A stretch of DNA of 64,000 nt from Pseudomonas sp. PB101 (GTDB lineage Bacteria > Pseudomonadota > Gammaproteobacteria > Pseudomonadales > Pseudomonadaceae): contig NZ_RWIR01000024.1 in the NCBI RefSeq assembly GCF_009764265.1, forward strand, positions 62,001 through 126,000, given 5' to 3'. The position numbers and the translations under genes were made by a program. The notes under the pieces were generated by a model that made no database searches, was not told the origin of the DNA, and worked only from the letters and a program-made list of their open reading frames with translations. How positions within the stretch are numbered: position 1 is the stretch's first letter; the number at the start of each line of letters is the position of its first letter. Positions 44,286 through 53,301 of the stretch are shown here, in pieces.

Positions 44286-45464
44286 ATGCGCACTCAACAA
44301 ACCAACACTGCTTTGAGCGACTCCGATCTGCAAACCTTCGTGGCGATGCGCCGACAGATTCACGCGGCTCCCGAGCTTGGAGGCGAGACGCCACACACTG
44401 CTGAACTGGTGGCTGCCAAGTTGGCGCAGTGGGGCTACCAGGTCCATCGTGGCATCGGCGGGCATGGCCTGGTCGGGGTCCTTAGGAAAGGCCAGGGTAG
44501 CCGCCGCATTGGCCTGCGCGCCGACATGGACGCGCTGCCGATGCAGGAGAAAAATGCCTTCGCCCATGCCAGTCAGATTCCCGGGCGCATGCATGCCTGC
44601 GGTCACGACGGGCACACCGCGATCCTGCTCGCGGCCGCCTATCGCCTGGCGACCAGCGCCGAGTTCAACGGCACCCTGAATCTGATTTTCCAGCCTGACG
44701 AGGAGGGGTTGTGCGGGGCCAAGGCGATGATCGACGACGGCCTGTTCCAGCGTTTTCCCTGTGATGCAATTTTTGCCTTGCACAACATGCCCGGCTCACC
44801 CGTGGGCACAGTCGTGGTTCAAGCGGGACCGACCATGGCGTCCTCTGAACGGGTGCAACTGAAGATCACCGGCAAGGGTGGACACGGTGCCATGCCCGAA
44901 CTGGCCGTCGATCCGGTGCCAGTGGTAGCGAGCCTGATCAACGCGATCCAGACCATCAAGTCGCGCAATCTGGCGCCTGAGGAATACGCGGTGATCAGCA
45001 TCGGCATGCTGCAGGCCGGGAGCGTCTACAACATCATTCCTGATGAGGCCAGCATGCTGATCAGCGTGCGCACCGACACCCCGCAGACCCAGCAGAAAAT
45101 CAACCAGCGCCTGGAGCAGATCGTCCGCGGTCACGAGCAAATGTTCGGCGTCAGCATCGATCTTTCGATCACCCAACTGGCCCCGGCGCTCATAAACCAC
45201 GTGGCTGAAACCGAGCTGGTGCGCCAAAGCCTGGCATCACTGTTCGAGCCCGGTCACTTGCATAGCCGTGGACCCAAGGTGATGGGCACTGAGGACTTCG
45301 CGTGGATGCTCGGTGAAGTACCGGGCTGCTACTTCATGCTGGGCAACGGCGAGGGCGAGTTTCATGGCTGCTCGGTGCATAACCCGCACTATGACTTCAA
45401 CGACGAGTTGATCCGCCTGGGGTCCGATTGCTGGGTCAAGCTGGTGGAGGATTTCCTTGTTTGA
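44286..45464 (+). CDS. M20-family amidohydrolase (hippurate/IAA-conjugate/N-acyl amino-acid hydrolase type)
   Basis: This 392-residue protein is a dinuclear metallopeptidase. Motifs are RADMDALPMQEKN, HACGHDGHTAILLAA (metal Cys and His), NLIFQPDEEGLCGA, and MGTEDFAWMLGEVPGCYFML at the C-terminus. A dimerisation (lid) domain lies between about 185 and 300. It hydrolyses N-acyl amino acids such as hippurate or indoleacetyl conjugates. Co-encoded with an MHS importer, and near a porin and LysR gene. The start ATG directly follows the MFS stop codon. Confidence 0.91.
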   Translation: MRTQQTNTALSDSDLQTFVAMRRQIHAAPELGGETPHTAELVAAKLAQWGYQVHRGIGGHGLVGVLRKGQGSRRIGLRADMDALPMQEKNAFAHASQIPGRMHACGHDGHTAILLAAAYRLATSAEFNGTLNLIFQPDEEGLCGAKAMIDDGLFQRFPCDAIFALHNMPGSPVGTVVVQAGPTMASSERVQLKITGKGGHGAMPELAVDPVPVVASLINAIQTIKSRNLAPEEYAVISIGMLQAGSVYNIIPDEASMLISVRTDTPQTQQKINQRLEQIVRGHEQMFGVSIDLSITQLAPALINHVAETELVRQSLASLFEPGHLHSRGPKVMGTEDFAWMLGEVPGCYFMLGNGEGEFHGCSVHNPHYDFNDELIRLGSDCWVKLVEDFLV

Positions 45465-45922
45465 GCCCGGGCTGAGAAGGACCTCGCGACGTCAGGCAGA
45501 TGCTGCTTCAGATTGAAGAAGGATCAGCGACCGCATCCCACAACTGACTTGAGGATGCGGTCGGGGTCGTTGGTGTTGTTACTTGAGCTGGTTACTGAGC
45601 CCATGTAGAAGCGGCTCGGTGTAACTGAGTATCCAAAAGCACACCGAACTAAAAATCAAAAAAGTCAGAGTCGTCGCAATCCGATGTATTTAAAAAGATT
45701 TTTGATGTTTTCGGACTTTTATCCCTGTGGGCAGAGTTATCCATGCTGCTGGCTCGGTTTTGCATTCTTTAAAAATCAGGGGAAATAGCGATTAGTTATA
45801 CCGATGCTCAATGGAAGCGCTAAGCTGCTAATGGGCTATTCCACACTGCGTTTCGAACGCTTCCAAGAGATCAAAATAGACCCATCTTTTCTTACGACGC
45901 CTTGCGCTAAGGAGGATGGGGT
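45465..45922. other. 458-bp junction region: amidohydrolase terminator and probable left end of the Tn7-like element
   Basis: No gene supported. The composition turns AT-rich at about 45630, matching the downstream transposition genes. Three similar blocks, GTTACTTGAG (45578), GTTACTGAGC (45591) and GTAACTGAGT (45621), could be transposase-binding repeats, but I could not find a matching set at the other end. The exact transposon end and target duplication were not located. The tnsA start at 45923 has GGAGG at 7 nt. Confidence 0.4.
45530..45561 (+). terminator. Strong hairpin after the M20 amidohydrolase
   Basis: ACCGCATCC and GGATGCGGT are perfect 9-bp inverted arms around a 14-nt loop, 66 bp after the amidohydrolase stop. 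There is no T-tract. It is a probable terminator, or a structural feature at the target of the mobile element. Confidence 0.5.
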
Positions 45923-46573
45923 ATGCCCAAAGCAATGTCTAGGACGCATAATTTTACAAATCGAGGAAAGCATTTCGGAAATATCTGGGCGTCATTTAGT
46001 TTTAAGTCAAAGTGCGATGTTGAGCTCCGCAGCGATATTGAGCTAGGCTATTGGCTTCTTTATTTGGAATTCGATCCGTCTATTGCTCGATATGAGCTGC
46101 ATCCCCTTGCTCGAGTAATATCTTGCCCACAGCCGCGAAAGGTAGCGCTTACTGCGGAGGTTATGACCCAAAATGGCGATCTGGAATGGCATCTGCTGTG
46201 CTCAACCCAGCAGTTTGGCCCTCTGTTATTAAACGAGCTGGAGAAGTACGCAGATTTGATTGGGGTGAAGTTACGGCTGTTTCGCGCAGAAGATATAGAG
46301 CCCCGCAAAGCACATATTGTCCCGCTTTTGAAAGCTTGTGCGTGCCTTTCCGCCTGGCATACTGTCGAAATTAGTTACGAAGCATACCATGGGCTAATAG
46401 CATTCGTTCGTAAGCATAAGCGCGGGTGTCTTAGGGATTTGTTTCAACTTAACGATGAAGAGAGCCACAGCCTTGCGTGTTTTTTAATCGCGAGGCTGTA
46501 TTCCGAAGGCATTATTAAAGTTGAACTGTTGCCCGGCTTTTTCGATCGTGCCGCCGGCTGGGAGGCACTGTGA
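45923..46573 (+). CDS. TnsA-like protein of a Tn7-like element
   Basis: This 216-residue protein is the first gene of a five-gene transposition operon. The N-terminal part resembles the TnsA endonuclease domain: conserved Glu40 in SDIELGYWLLYLEFDPSIAR, then a helical C-terminal region. The downstream catalytic Asp and Glu/Gln-x-Lys of TnsA are not recognisable in LTAEVMTQNGDLEWHLLCST, so the nuclease may be inactive or highly diverged. The start has GGAGG at 7 nt. The stop overlaps the GTG of the next gene (GTGA). Codon usage is AT-richer than the flanking catabolic genes. Confidence 0.75.
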   Translation: MPKAMSRTHNFTNRGKHFGNIWASFSFKSKCDVELRSDIELGYWLLYLEFDPSIARYELHPLARVISCPQPRKVALTAEVMTQNGDLEWHLLCSTQQFGPLLLNELEKYADLIGVKLRLFRAEDIEPRKAHIVPLLKACACLSAWHTVEISYEAYHGLIAFVRKHKRGCLRDLFQLNDEESHSLACFLIARLYSEGIIKVELLPGFFDRAAGWEAL

Positions 46574-48531
46574 GCTCAAGGCAAAAATTGAGATGTACCG
46601 ACATTTCGCCTCTGTTTACAGTGCAGGCCGAGGTATTGGCAGATGACGTTCGCGAAATATTTGAGCGAAGAGTTAAGACCGTAAAAATGGTCCACAGGGG
46701 TAGGTCCGGTGCTGAAATCTATAAGTCGTGCGGCGTATCGGATGGAGAGCAGACACGCTTGATCAAGCGCTTTCTAGACGTGGACGCCGCCGGTGTTTGT
46801 TGGGGAGATCGTGCGTTATTGCCCAATGCCCGTCTCAAGGAATACGAACGGCGAACTCCTTTGAAAAAAATGCGCTCCCAGCAAAAAGGTGGCGCGAGCG
46901 GTATGCTCGCCCAGACACTCAAAAGATTTCCACAGGCAGCAGAAGAAATAGAAATTGCGGTCCTGGACTTTCATCGAAACTTCAAGGGTCAAAAGTTCGA
47001 CATAATGTTTATGGCAGCCAAGTTTAGAGCTGCATTGAAAAAGGCTGGTGCTTCTGAGGAGGACTGGCCGTTCAGTCAGAAAGGATTAGGGCAGCGCACG
47101 ATTGAAAAACATCTAGCCAAACTTGTCAGGCAGGACTTTGTTGTCGCAGCGCTGACGCTGGGGAGCCACGGTGTCACTCATGCGCCGCTGGGGACGGGTG
47201 TTGTCGGGCTCGTGTCGGCGGATATGCCCTTTGATATCATTCAATTGGATGCCTACAAGGTTGATAAATTTTGCATTCTCCGTATTGAAACGCAACCCGG
47301 CATCTATACGCAGCGGGTCCTCGATCGCTTCTGGATGCTAGCGGCGGTAGATGCAGCGTCTGATGGTGTTCTTGCAGCTCGATATGTGTTCAGTAGTGAA
47401 GTCACAGCGATAGATGTTGAGGGTGTATTGTTGGACGCGATCATAGGTGACTGGACACCTTGCGACAACATAACAATACCCAAACTGAAGTATACGCAAG
47501 GTGGCGGAATGCTCGGATATGCAGTGCCGGAGGCTCAAGGCGCCATTTGGGGGACCCTGATGCTAGATAATGCAATGGCACATCATGCAGGCAAAATAAA
47601 GCATAAGTTCAAGCGGAATGGGGGGTGTTCAATAAATTATGGACAGCTCAAAAGGCCTGAGCGCAGATCCACGATAGAGAATACATTTAAACAAGTAGCA
47701 CAAAAAATAATGCATCGCGTGCAGTCCACCACTGGCAGCGGCCCTCAGCAAGGTAGGGCGGCAACCCCTGAGGAAAATGCGGAAAAATATGAGATTTATG
47801 TAGACGAAGCGGAAATGGTTCTGGATGTGTGGCTGGCCAATTTTAATTGCACTCCGAAGCAAGGGGCCAATTTTTCCTTGAGCCCGATTGAGATTGTCAG
47901 GATGCATTTTGATAACGCCAAGCGGGATGTAGTTTTTCCTAAACTCCCTGAGTCTAAGACAAGCAAAGTGTCGCTGGGGCATGACGTCCGCTACTGCGTG
48001 ATCAGAGGCAGCGCCGAAGGCGGAAGAGCTCCTCATATAACGCTGGATAAGGCCCACTACACCAATAAAGTTATGTGCAGTGATCTCAGCCTGATAGGGC
48101 GCCGGGTTGTTGTCAGGATAAATCCGAAGGACTATCGATTTGTAGAAGCCATCCTGGATACCGGTGAGAAATTGGGAACCCTTAAGGTCTTGGGCTATTG
48201 GGGCAAGACGCTGCATAGCGTCACGACCCGGCAGCAAATAAATAGGGCTTATAAAGATCGGGCTTTTGAGTTGACTCGACCGGATGACATAGTTTTATCA
48301 TATGTTGATCATCTAATGCTCAGCCCTTCGAAGCGAAACCTCTTGCAGGTTCAGAAGATGAAGAGTGACGTACTTGGTCGCCAAGTTAATGCTGAATGGC
48401 CCGAAGCTCCTAAACCTCCTGAGGTGGAGTTCAAAGCTGGTTTCGAGGTAATTGAGCTTAAGGGGGGGGGTAGGCGTGCAGATATCGACGATTTTTTTAA
48501 TGTCGAGTCCGGCGGAGTGATCGATGAATAG
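46570..48531 (+). CDS. tnsB: DDE transposase, TnsB/TniA/Mu-type
   Basis: This 653-residue protein has a helix-turn-helix N-terminus and a retroviral-integrase-like core. The acidic triad is Asp227 (FDIIQLDAYK), Asp333 (LMLDNAMAHH) and Glu370 (RRSTIENTFKQ), with about 36 residues between the last two. A C-terminal beta-barrel and tail follow, as in TnsB/TniA. The start is a GTG that overlaps the tnsA-like stop. The end overlaps tnsC by 8 bp. It would cut and join the transposon ends. All catalytic residues are present, so it is probably active. Confidence 0.92.
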   Translation: MSSRQKLRCTDISPLFTVQAEVLADDVREIFERRVKTVKMVHRGRSGAEIYKSCGVSDGEQTRLIKRFLDVDAAGVCWGDRALLPNARLKEYERRTPLKKMRSQQKGGASGMLAQTLKRFPQAAEEIEIAVLDFHRNFKGQKFDIMFMAAKFRAALKKAGASEEDWPFSQKGLGQRTIEKHLAKLVRQDFVVAALTLGSHGVTHAPLGTGVVGLVSADMPFDIIQLDAYKVDKFCILRIETQPGIYTQRVLDRFWMLAAVDAASDGVLAARYVFSSEVTAIDVEGVLLDAIIGDWTPCDNITIPKLKYTQGGGMLGYAVPEAQGAIWGTLMLDNAMAHHAGKIKHKFKRNGGCSINYGQLKRPERRSTIENTFKQVAQKIMHRVQSTTGSGPQQGRAATPEENAEKYEIYVDEAEMVLDVWLANFNCTPKQGANFSLSPIEIVRMHFDNAKRDVVFPKLPESKTSKVSLGHDVRYCVIRGSAEGGRAPHITLDKAHYTNKVMCSDLSLIGRRVVVRINPKDYRFVEAILDTGEKLGTLKVLGYWGKTLHSVTTRQQINRAYKDRAFELTRPDDIVLSYVDHLMLSPSKRNLLQVQKMKSDVLGRQVNAEWPEAPKPPEVEFKAGFEVIELKGGGRRADIDDFFNVESGGVIDE

Positions 48532-49483
48532 AGATGAAATGGATGCACATCCAGTCTTCCGCAAGGATTTTACCATCGTAACTAACGCCGTGTCGGAAGC
48601 ATCCAATATTGCATTGGAAGCAATATTCATGAGGCAGACGGGCATTATTTTTTATGGCCTCTCGCGAGTAGGTAAAACATGCTGCATTAAAAGCATCCAC
48701 GCCCAAACCAGCGGTTTCATGCCGCGCGCATACGTGACGCAAATAGAGGTAATCAAGCAAGAAGGGTCCTATACCAACAATATTGTGGAGCAATTGGCCA
48801 AGGAGGAAGAACTTGTTTTTCGTCGCAGTACCCTCGCGGTAGAAAAACTAGGTCAGATGGCCGACATGATTATAAATCGTTGTCACGAAAAGAACTGCAA
48901 CCATTGGGTGCTGCTCCTGGATGAATTTCAGCGCCTTCGAGTGCATGATATAAATATCCTATTTCATTTATTTAATCGTCTTGACAGAAAGGGGGTTACG
49001 ATGACCGTTTTGTCATTTGCGATGCCTCAAGTTTTTAAGCAAAGAGATAAACTTATGGAAGTCGTAGGCGGTGACAATGAGCAACTGATTGCGCGATTCA
49101 TGAGCAAGTTGGTCGAATTCAAAGGCTGTCGCAGCGCGCACGACCTCGCTGTCATTCTAAAGACTTTTGATGAAAAATCTGAGTATCCGGTTGGATCATG
49201 CGAGCCCTACACTCAAAATTTCGCTCCCGCCGCTTTTAAAGCCGGCTTCAGGTTGGCCGACTACGTCCAGTCGTTATGGCAGGCGTTCGATGCGGGCGCG
49301 GTGGGTGCCTATAAAAATAATGTTCCACTTGAACATGTGTTTCTATCCATCAGGTATTTGCTCAGGTATATCGCCAGCCATGACGGATCGAAGTTAGAAA
49401 TAACCAGTGTTTTGTGTGCTGATGTGGTGGAGCGCTCCAGCTTAAAGGAGTTTTGCCTGCTCAATGGGAGTAAAAAGCAATGA
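48524..49483 (+). CDS. tnsC: AAA+ ATPase transposition regulator, TnsC/TniB type
   Basis: This 319-residue protein has Walker A GLSRVGKTC (45-53) and Walker B WVLLLDEFQRL (Asp133, Glu134). TniB/TnsC sensors follow. It would couple target selection by TniQ to the transposase. It overlaps tnsB and tniQ at both ends, which indicates one transcript and coupled translation. Confidence 0.92.
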   Translation: MNRDEMDAHPVFRKDFTIVTNAVSEASNIALEAIFMRQTGIIFYGLSRVGKTCCIKSIHAQTSGFMPRAYVTQIEVIKQEGSYTNNIVEQLAKEEELVFRRSTLAVEKLGQMADMIINRCHEKNCNHWVLLLDEFQRLRVHDINILFHLFNRLDRKGVTMTVLSFAMPQVFKQRDKLMEVVGGDNEQLIARFMSKLVEFKGCRSAHDLAVILKTFDEKSEYPVGSCEPYTQNFAPAAFKAGFRLADYVQSLWQAFDAGAVGAYKNNVPLEHVFLSIRYLLRYIASHDGSKLEITSVLCADVVERSSLKEFCLLNGSKKQ

Positions 49484-50793
49484 CCCCGATCGGCTTTTAC
49501 CGCGGTGGACTTTACCCGTACGAGTCCGTGACGGGGGTTGTTCTTAATCTCGCTTTGTTTCATAAAGTACCTCCCGTTACGATCCTCAGAATGATCAGTA
49601 GCAAGCCTACGGTCACAAAAATCACCCTGCATTACCATGCGGCATCCATGAAAGGGGATTTTACTGAGCAGGTCTGGCTCCCTCAGCCTGCGCAATGTTT
49701 TCCTGGGGCGTTTTTGTTGTCCCACGCACCGCCCAGCCTTAAATTCAAGTTTTGTTTATCGTGTTTGAAGATTGGCTATCATTCAGTTTTTTTTTGCATG
49801 CCGCAGGTCAACGTTTGTGCGATTCACCGTGAGCCACTCATTGTCGCTTGCGCAGGTTGTCAAAGTTTCAATACGATCAATGTAACTGTCTCTCCATGTC
49901 GTTCGTGCGGATTTTATCTTACGCCTCCTTCCGATCAGATTTTTTGTAGGCGAAATGCTCAGTTGAAAGTGCAAATACATCGTGCTGTGGTTGCATTGGA
50001 CAGGTGGTATACAAATATTTCTCAATATTGTAGATCGGGCAGTTCACTGTTCTTGCTGATTGAGAGAATGGACAGTTATGACGCAAATCCCATCGACGCA
50101 ACGGTTATCAAAGCGTTGGGTTGGCCGCTGCCGCTCGAGCTTTGCGAGGAGGCTGTGGCCAGGCGTAGAGCGAGGCTCATTCGTTGGGTGGCGGAAGAAA
50201 AACTTCAAGCAGTGTTGGAGTGGGAGGCGGAGTGCCAACGGCTTGAAAAAATGCACTTTCGCGCCCCTTGTTCACAGTGCGAGAGCAGCATCGAGTCTAT
50301 TTCAGGATATTGGAATGGGGAGGAGCTATCATGCATGGTCTGCCTCAAGTTCATCGTGTATTTTCTAGTGCGCATTCGTTGCTCTTCCTTGAGTCAGTTG
50401 AGCATCCCCGCTGGTCACTACAAGAAGTTTGGTTTTGACTATTTAGGGATCCTGCAAAATGTTCAGCCTGCCAGATTTGGGTTTCCGGCGGTGCTGATAA
50501 GGGTTTATTTTTTAAAATTATTATACAACTTAAGTATTTATCTCAACCTTGGTTATTCGGTAAGGCTTCGGCTGCTTCCGTGGGAGGGGTTGCTTTATGA
50601 TTTGTCTCGACCTGGCAGGCGCGAGGGGGAGGGGGTGACGATACTCGGTGTCTCGCCGCTGAACAAGGCGTTCTACTGCGATAACATTAGTGGTGAACGT
50701 TCTGTTCTTAGCTTTAGCCGGAATGATAACTTTGGTTGGGTGGTGACGTCGGCTGGGTATTCTGGTAAGAGAAGTATTGTGCTGAACTTATGA
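49480..50793 (+). CDS. tniQ: TniQ-family target-selection protein
   Basis: This 437-residue protein starts MTPIGFYRGGLYPYESVTGV. A TniQ zinc-finger cluster follows: Cys92 and Cys95 in FCLSCLKIGYH, then NVCAIHREPL (Cys113, His116), CAGC (124-127) and a second CRSC pair (140-143). Its size is between short TniQ and long TnsD proteins, with an extra C-terminal domain that may read a specific target sequence. It starts inside the tnsC stop codon (ATGA). In TnsD/TniQ systems this protein chooses the insertion site. Confidence 0.88.
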   Translation: MTPIGFYRGGLYPYESVTGVVLNLALFHKVPPVTILRMISSKPTVTKITLHYHAASMKGDFTEQVWLPQPAQCFPGAFLLSHAPPSLKFKFCLSCLKIGYHSVFFCMPQVNVCAIHREPLIVACAGCQSFNTINVTVSPCRSCGFYLTPPSDQIFCRRNAQLKVQIHRAVVALDRWYTNISQYCRSGSSLFLLIERMDSYDANPIDATVIKALGWPLPLELCEEAVARRRARLIRWVAEEKLQAVLEWEAECQRLEKMHFRAPCSQCESSIESISGYWNGEELSCMVCLKFIVYFLVRIRCSSLSQLSIPAGHYKKFGFDYLGILQNVQPARFGFPAVLIRVYFLKLLYNLSIYLNLGYSVRLRLLPWEGLLYDLSRPGRREGEGVTILGVSPLNKAFYCDNISGERSVLSFSRNDNFGWVVTSAGYSGKRSIVLNL

Positions 50794-50817
50794 TCTTAAG
50801 TTCGTCAGGAGGTAATT

Positions 50818-51351
50818 ATGAAAGGAGTTACACCCGAACAAGTTGCCTTTGCGGTAAAGAAGTTGTTGGCTGCGGGAGAGCCTATTACTACGAGAAGCGT
50901 GCGCGCGATGACAGGGGGCAGTCTCACCACCATCTCCAATTGGCTGAAACTCCCCGGGGTCAGGGAAGGGACGTTTGAACATTCCATTGCAGCAGTTGAA
51001 CTCGCATATTACGTAAAACGAGAAAAACAGAGGGCAGAAAAGTTACTCGAACCTCAAAGTGAGTATCCCCCCTCAAGTTATCACGCTAGTCCAAGGGTTG
51101 ATAGGGTTGTAGACGATGAGCTTTTCGCACTCGCTGAGCGCTTCAGGAGGCTGCAAGGTGACTTCGACGAGCTGATTTCTGATGCCAACCGTACTCTTGC
51201 CACAGCTAGGGATAAAATTCAAATATATGCTCGCAAGGTTGAGTTCATGGAAACGGAGCGCAGGCGAATGCTGGCAGAGAATCGAGAAATGCGCGAGGTG
51301 CTGCAATATTTGCACAGGGCTGATGACCCTGACCACAGGGATGATGGGTAG
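50818..51351 (+). CDS. KfrA-like DNA-binding coiled-coil protein, fifth gene of the transposition operon
   Basis: This 177-residue protein has an N-terminal KfrA-type DNA-binding region (VTPEQVAFAVKKLLAAGEPI, then TTRSVRAMTGGSLTTISNWL). A long charged coiled coil from about residue 100 (LQGDFDELISDANRTLATAR, METERRRMLAENREMREVLQ) follows. The strong GGAGGT site gives the start, 24 bp after tniQ. The operon order TnsA-like, TniA, TniB, TniQ plus a small fifth protein recalls the tniCABDE module of AbaR/Tn6022-type islands. Role unknown; it may bind the transposon ends. Confidence 0.75.
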   Translation: MKGVTPEQVAFAVKKLLAAGEPITTRSVRAMTGGSLTTISNWLKLPGVREGTFEHSIAAVELAYYVKREKQRAEKLLEPQSEYPPSSYHASPRVDRVVDDELFALAERFRRLQGDFDELISDANRTLATARDKIQIYARKVEFMETERRRMLAENREMREVLQYLHRADDPDHRDDG

Positions 51352-51380
51352 GGCTGTTCTGCCTCTCTCGTCCTGCTCGC

Positions 51381-51397
51381 CTCGATGGTGCATCGAG
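51381..51397 (+). terminator. Hairpin after the transposition operon
   Basis: CTCGATG and CATCGAG form a perfect 7-bp stem with a GTG loop, 29 bp after the KfrA-like stop. It could end the operon. The rest of 51352-51515 contains nothing else I can name and should include the right end of the Tn7-like element. Confidence 0.45.
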
Positions 51398-51515
51398 CCG
51401 CCACAACACGGTTTACTCACTCCCAAACCGCGAACCGCCATTGCATTAGAAAACTTTCCTAGCCCTTTTCTCAATGGGCATTAGGCGACCTGTGCGCTGG
51501 CCATCTTCATCTCGG

Positions 51516-52652
51516 CTAGGGCTCGTCTCGATTGGGCAAAGTATTTCCGGACTCATCAGCCTGTGAGTCATTCCTTGAGATCAATTGGCTCGCACGGCTG
51601 CCGAGCAATGATCCCGCTTGAAAGTAGCCCATCACCGTGCTAACGCTGCGGTGCTCGGTCATGGCCATCACCTCGCCAAGCGGCACACCCTGGCGACCGG
51701 CTTCGGTGACAAACCCCGAACGCAGGCTGTGCGCCGCCCAGTCACCTTCCAACCCCGCCAACTTTGCCCGCCGCTGGACGATGCGAGCCACCTGGTCGCC
51801 TGATATTCCCGTCGTGCCGACTTTGCCGCCTTTGTACAGGCGCCGAAACAGCGGCCCCGAGGTGGCCGGCGCCGCCGCCAGCCAAGCCGCCAGCGCTTGT
51901 GCTGCGGGGCCGCGTAGCGGCTTTTCGCGGCGCGTGCCGGCGGTGTCGGTTTTGGTCGCGCCCAGGGCGTAGAGCCAGGTGTCGGCGTCGAGCCGACGCA
52001 CGTCGCCAATCTGCAGTCCCACCACTTCCGAGCGCCGTCGACCGCCACCACTCCAGGCCAGGAGGAGGAGCGCGCGGTCGCGGAGCCCACGCACGCCATC
52101 GTCGCAGGTCGCCAGCATTGCCTGCAGGGGTTCGAGCACCACCGCGGTCTTCTTGCGCACGTTCACACCTTGACGCGACTGCGCCTTGCGCGCCTCGCGC
52201 AGCAGGGTCTTCAGGGCCGGTTCCTCGCATGGATTGTCCCAGCCGCTGAGCCGATGCCATTTACCGAGTACCGCAAGACGGTGACTGACCGTGTTGAACG
52301 CCAGCGGCCCCAACTTGGCCTTGACCCGGCCGGCGACCAGCGCGACGTCAATGCTGGGCGGCAACAGGTGGGCCCAGCCGCCTTGTTCCAGCGGCCGCGC
52401 CAGGTGGTCCAGGACGAACTGAATTGCCACGGCGGCCGGTAGCGGCACATCGCCCAGTACCTGGTCGTAACGCAACTGTAGCCAGGCTGACCAGTAAGCG
52501 AGGGCACTACGGTAGCTGCGTACCGTGTTCGCTGCGGTGCCGGCGGCAATAAACGCCGCCGTCGCTTGCTGGGCGTTGAGCGCCAGGCAATGCAGGTCCA
52601 GCGGCGTTGCGTCGACCAGCGCTAACTGATCGGTGTTATTGAGTACGTTCAT
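51516..52652 (-). CDS. tnpS: Tyrosine recombinase, TnpS-like cointegrate resolvase
   Basis: This 378-residue protein from the ATG at 52652 (MNVLNNTDQL) has an N-terminal SAM-like core-binding domain. The catalytic domain has the first Arg in WSGGGRRRSEVVGL, HSLRSG (His-x2-Arg), the second His in MTEHRSVSTV and the nucleophile Tyr in VMGYFQ. The start has only a weak Shine-Dalgarno; an in-frame ATG at 52694 is an alternative. The divergent, deleted tnpT and the palindromic core between them match the tnpS/rst/tnpT resolution module of Tn4651-type Tn3-family transposons. Confidence 0.8.
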   Translation of the reverse strand: MNVLNNTDQLALVDATPLDLHCLALNAQQATAAFIAAGTAANTVRSYRSALAYWSAWLQLRYDQVLGDVPLPAAVAIQFVLDHLARPLEQGGWAHLLPPSIDVALVAGRVKAKLGPLAFNTVSHRLAVLGKWHRLSGWDNPCEEPALKTLLREARKAQSRQGVNVRKKTAVVLEPLQAMLATCDDGVRGLRDRALLLLAWSGGGRRRSEVVGLQIGDVRRLDADTWLYALGATKTDTAGTRREKPLRGPAAQALAAWLAAAPATSGPLFRRLYKGGKVGTTGISGDQVARIVQRRAKLAGLEGDWAAHSLRSGFVTEAGRQGVPLGEVMAMTEHRSVSTVMGYFQAGSLLGSRASQLISRNDSQADESGNTLPNRDEP

Positions 52653-52661
52653 CGGACTGAA

Positions 52662-52703
52662 ATTTCCGTCTTCGGAAATAACGTCGGATAACATTCTATT
52701 ATC
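52662..52703. promoter_or_regulatory. Candidate crossover (rst-like) site between tnpS and tnpT
   Basis: Two palindromes lie in the divergent gap. ATTTCCG-tctt-CGGAAAT (52662-52679) is one. GATAA-N7-TTATC (52687-52703) has the arm-spacer-arm size of a tyrosine-recombinase core. The location is where rst sites occur in Tn4651-like elements. It also overlaps the likely tnpS promoter. Confidence 0.55.
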
Positions 52704-52741
52704 AGGCCTAATATAACCGGAGGTGGAGCGCGGCGGTAGGA

Positions 52742-52912
52742 GTGCCGGAAAACGAGGTGTTTGCCGCCGCGAATGCGGTGCTGGCCCGCGCTGTAACGCT
52801 GAGCCAGCAGTTGGCCGACGCCAACAGAGGTAACACAGGGGCAACGAGTGGTCAGCGACCACGCAAGCGCCCCCCCGCCCAGAAACAGCTGAGCAACCAC
52901 GACCGCGGGTGA
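52742..52912 (+). pseudogene. tnpT: tnpT-like gene with internal deletion
   Basis: A 56-codon frame starts at GTG 52742. It reads a KfrA/TnpT-like N-terminus (VPENEVFAAANAVLAR), then jumps to what looks like a C-terminal tail (VTLSQQLADANR and QRPRKRPPAQKQ). A full TnpT has over 300 residues with a coiled coil, so most of the middle is missing. It is divergent from the tyrosine recombinase, as tnpT should be. Confidence 0.6.
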
Positions 52913-53301
52913 CCGCTCGTTGCGCCGCGGGAGGCGCTAGTAGAACCGCTTCCAGCCGCCAACCTCGGTCCCCTGGCAGAACCGTCGCGGCCCAAGTCGC
53001 GCCTTGCAGTGTGGGCCACTCCGCAGTAAGTTCAAGTACGCAGAGTGCACCGTTAACGCGAAGGGCTCCGCGGCCAAGACTCGTAATATTGGCTCGTGGT
53101 GCTTCGCCCGGCTGCTCTAAGCCGCCGTCGGTAGCCCGCTACTGGCATACCAGTAGGTCGCCCGGTGGATTAACAGCCCGACATCATGCCTTGCAGCATT
53201 TCTTGACCTTTTGACCTGATCCGCAATAACACGGATCATTGCGCCCGGGCCTTGTCCTCGGCTGGACCAAGCCCGCCCGTAGCTGCCATGCGAAAGCATC
53301 G
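52913..53301. other. Gap of about 390 bp without a supportable gene; one perfect hairpin
   Basis: GC-rich, probably decayed transposon DNA. The only clear structure is TGATCCG and CGGATCA (53217-53223 and 53232-53238), a perfect 7-bp inverted repeat with an 8-nt loop. Short open frames here show no recognisable protein pattern. Confidence 0.5.

Noticed and set aside
45804..46046. An 80-codon frame just before and overlapping tnsA
   Set aside because: It overlaps tnsA in another frame; the tnsA start has the much better GGAGG site.
52909..53299. Small frames on both strands between tnpT and the MCP remnant
   Set aside because: No family pattern, no ribosome site and composition like decayed DNA.
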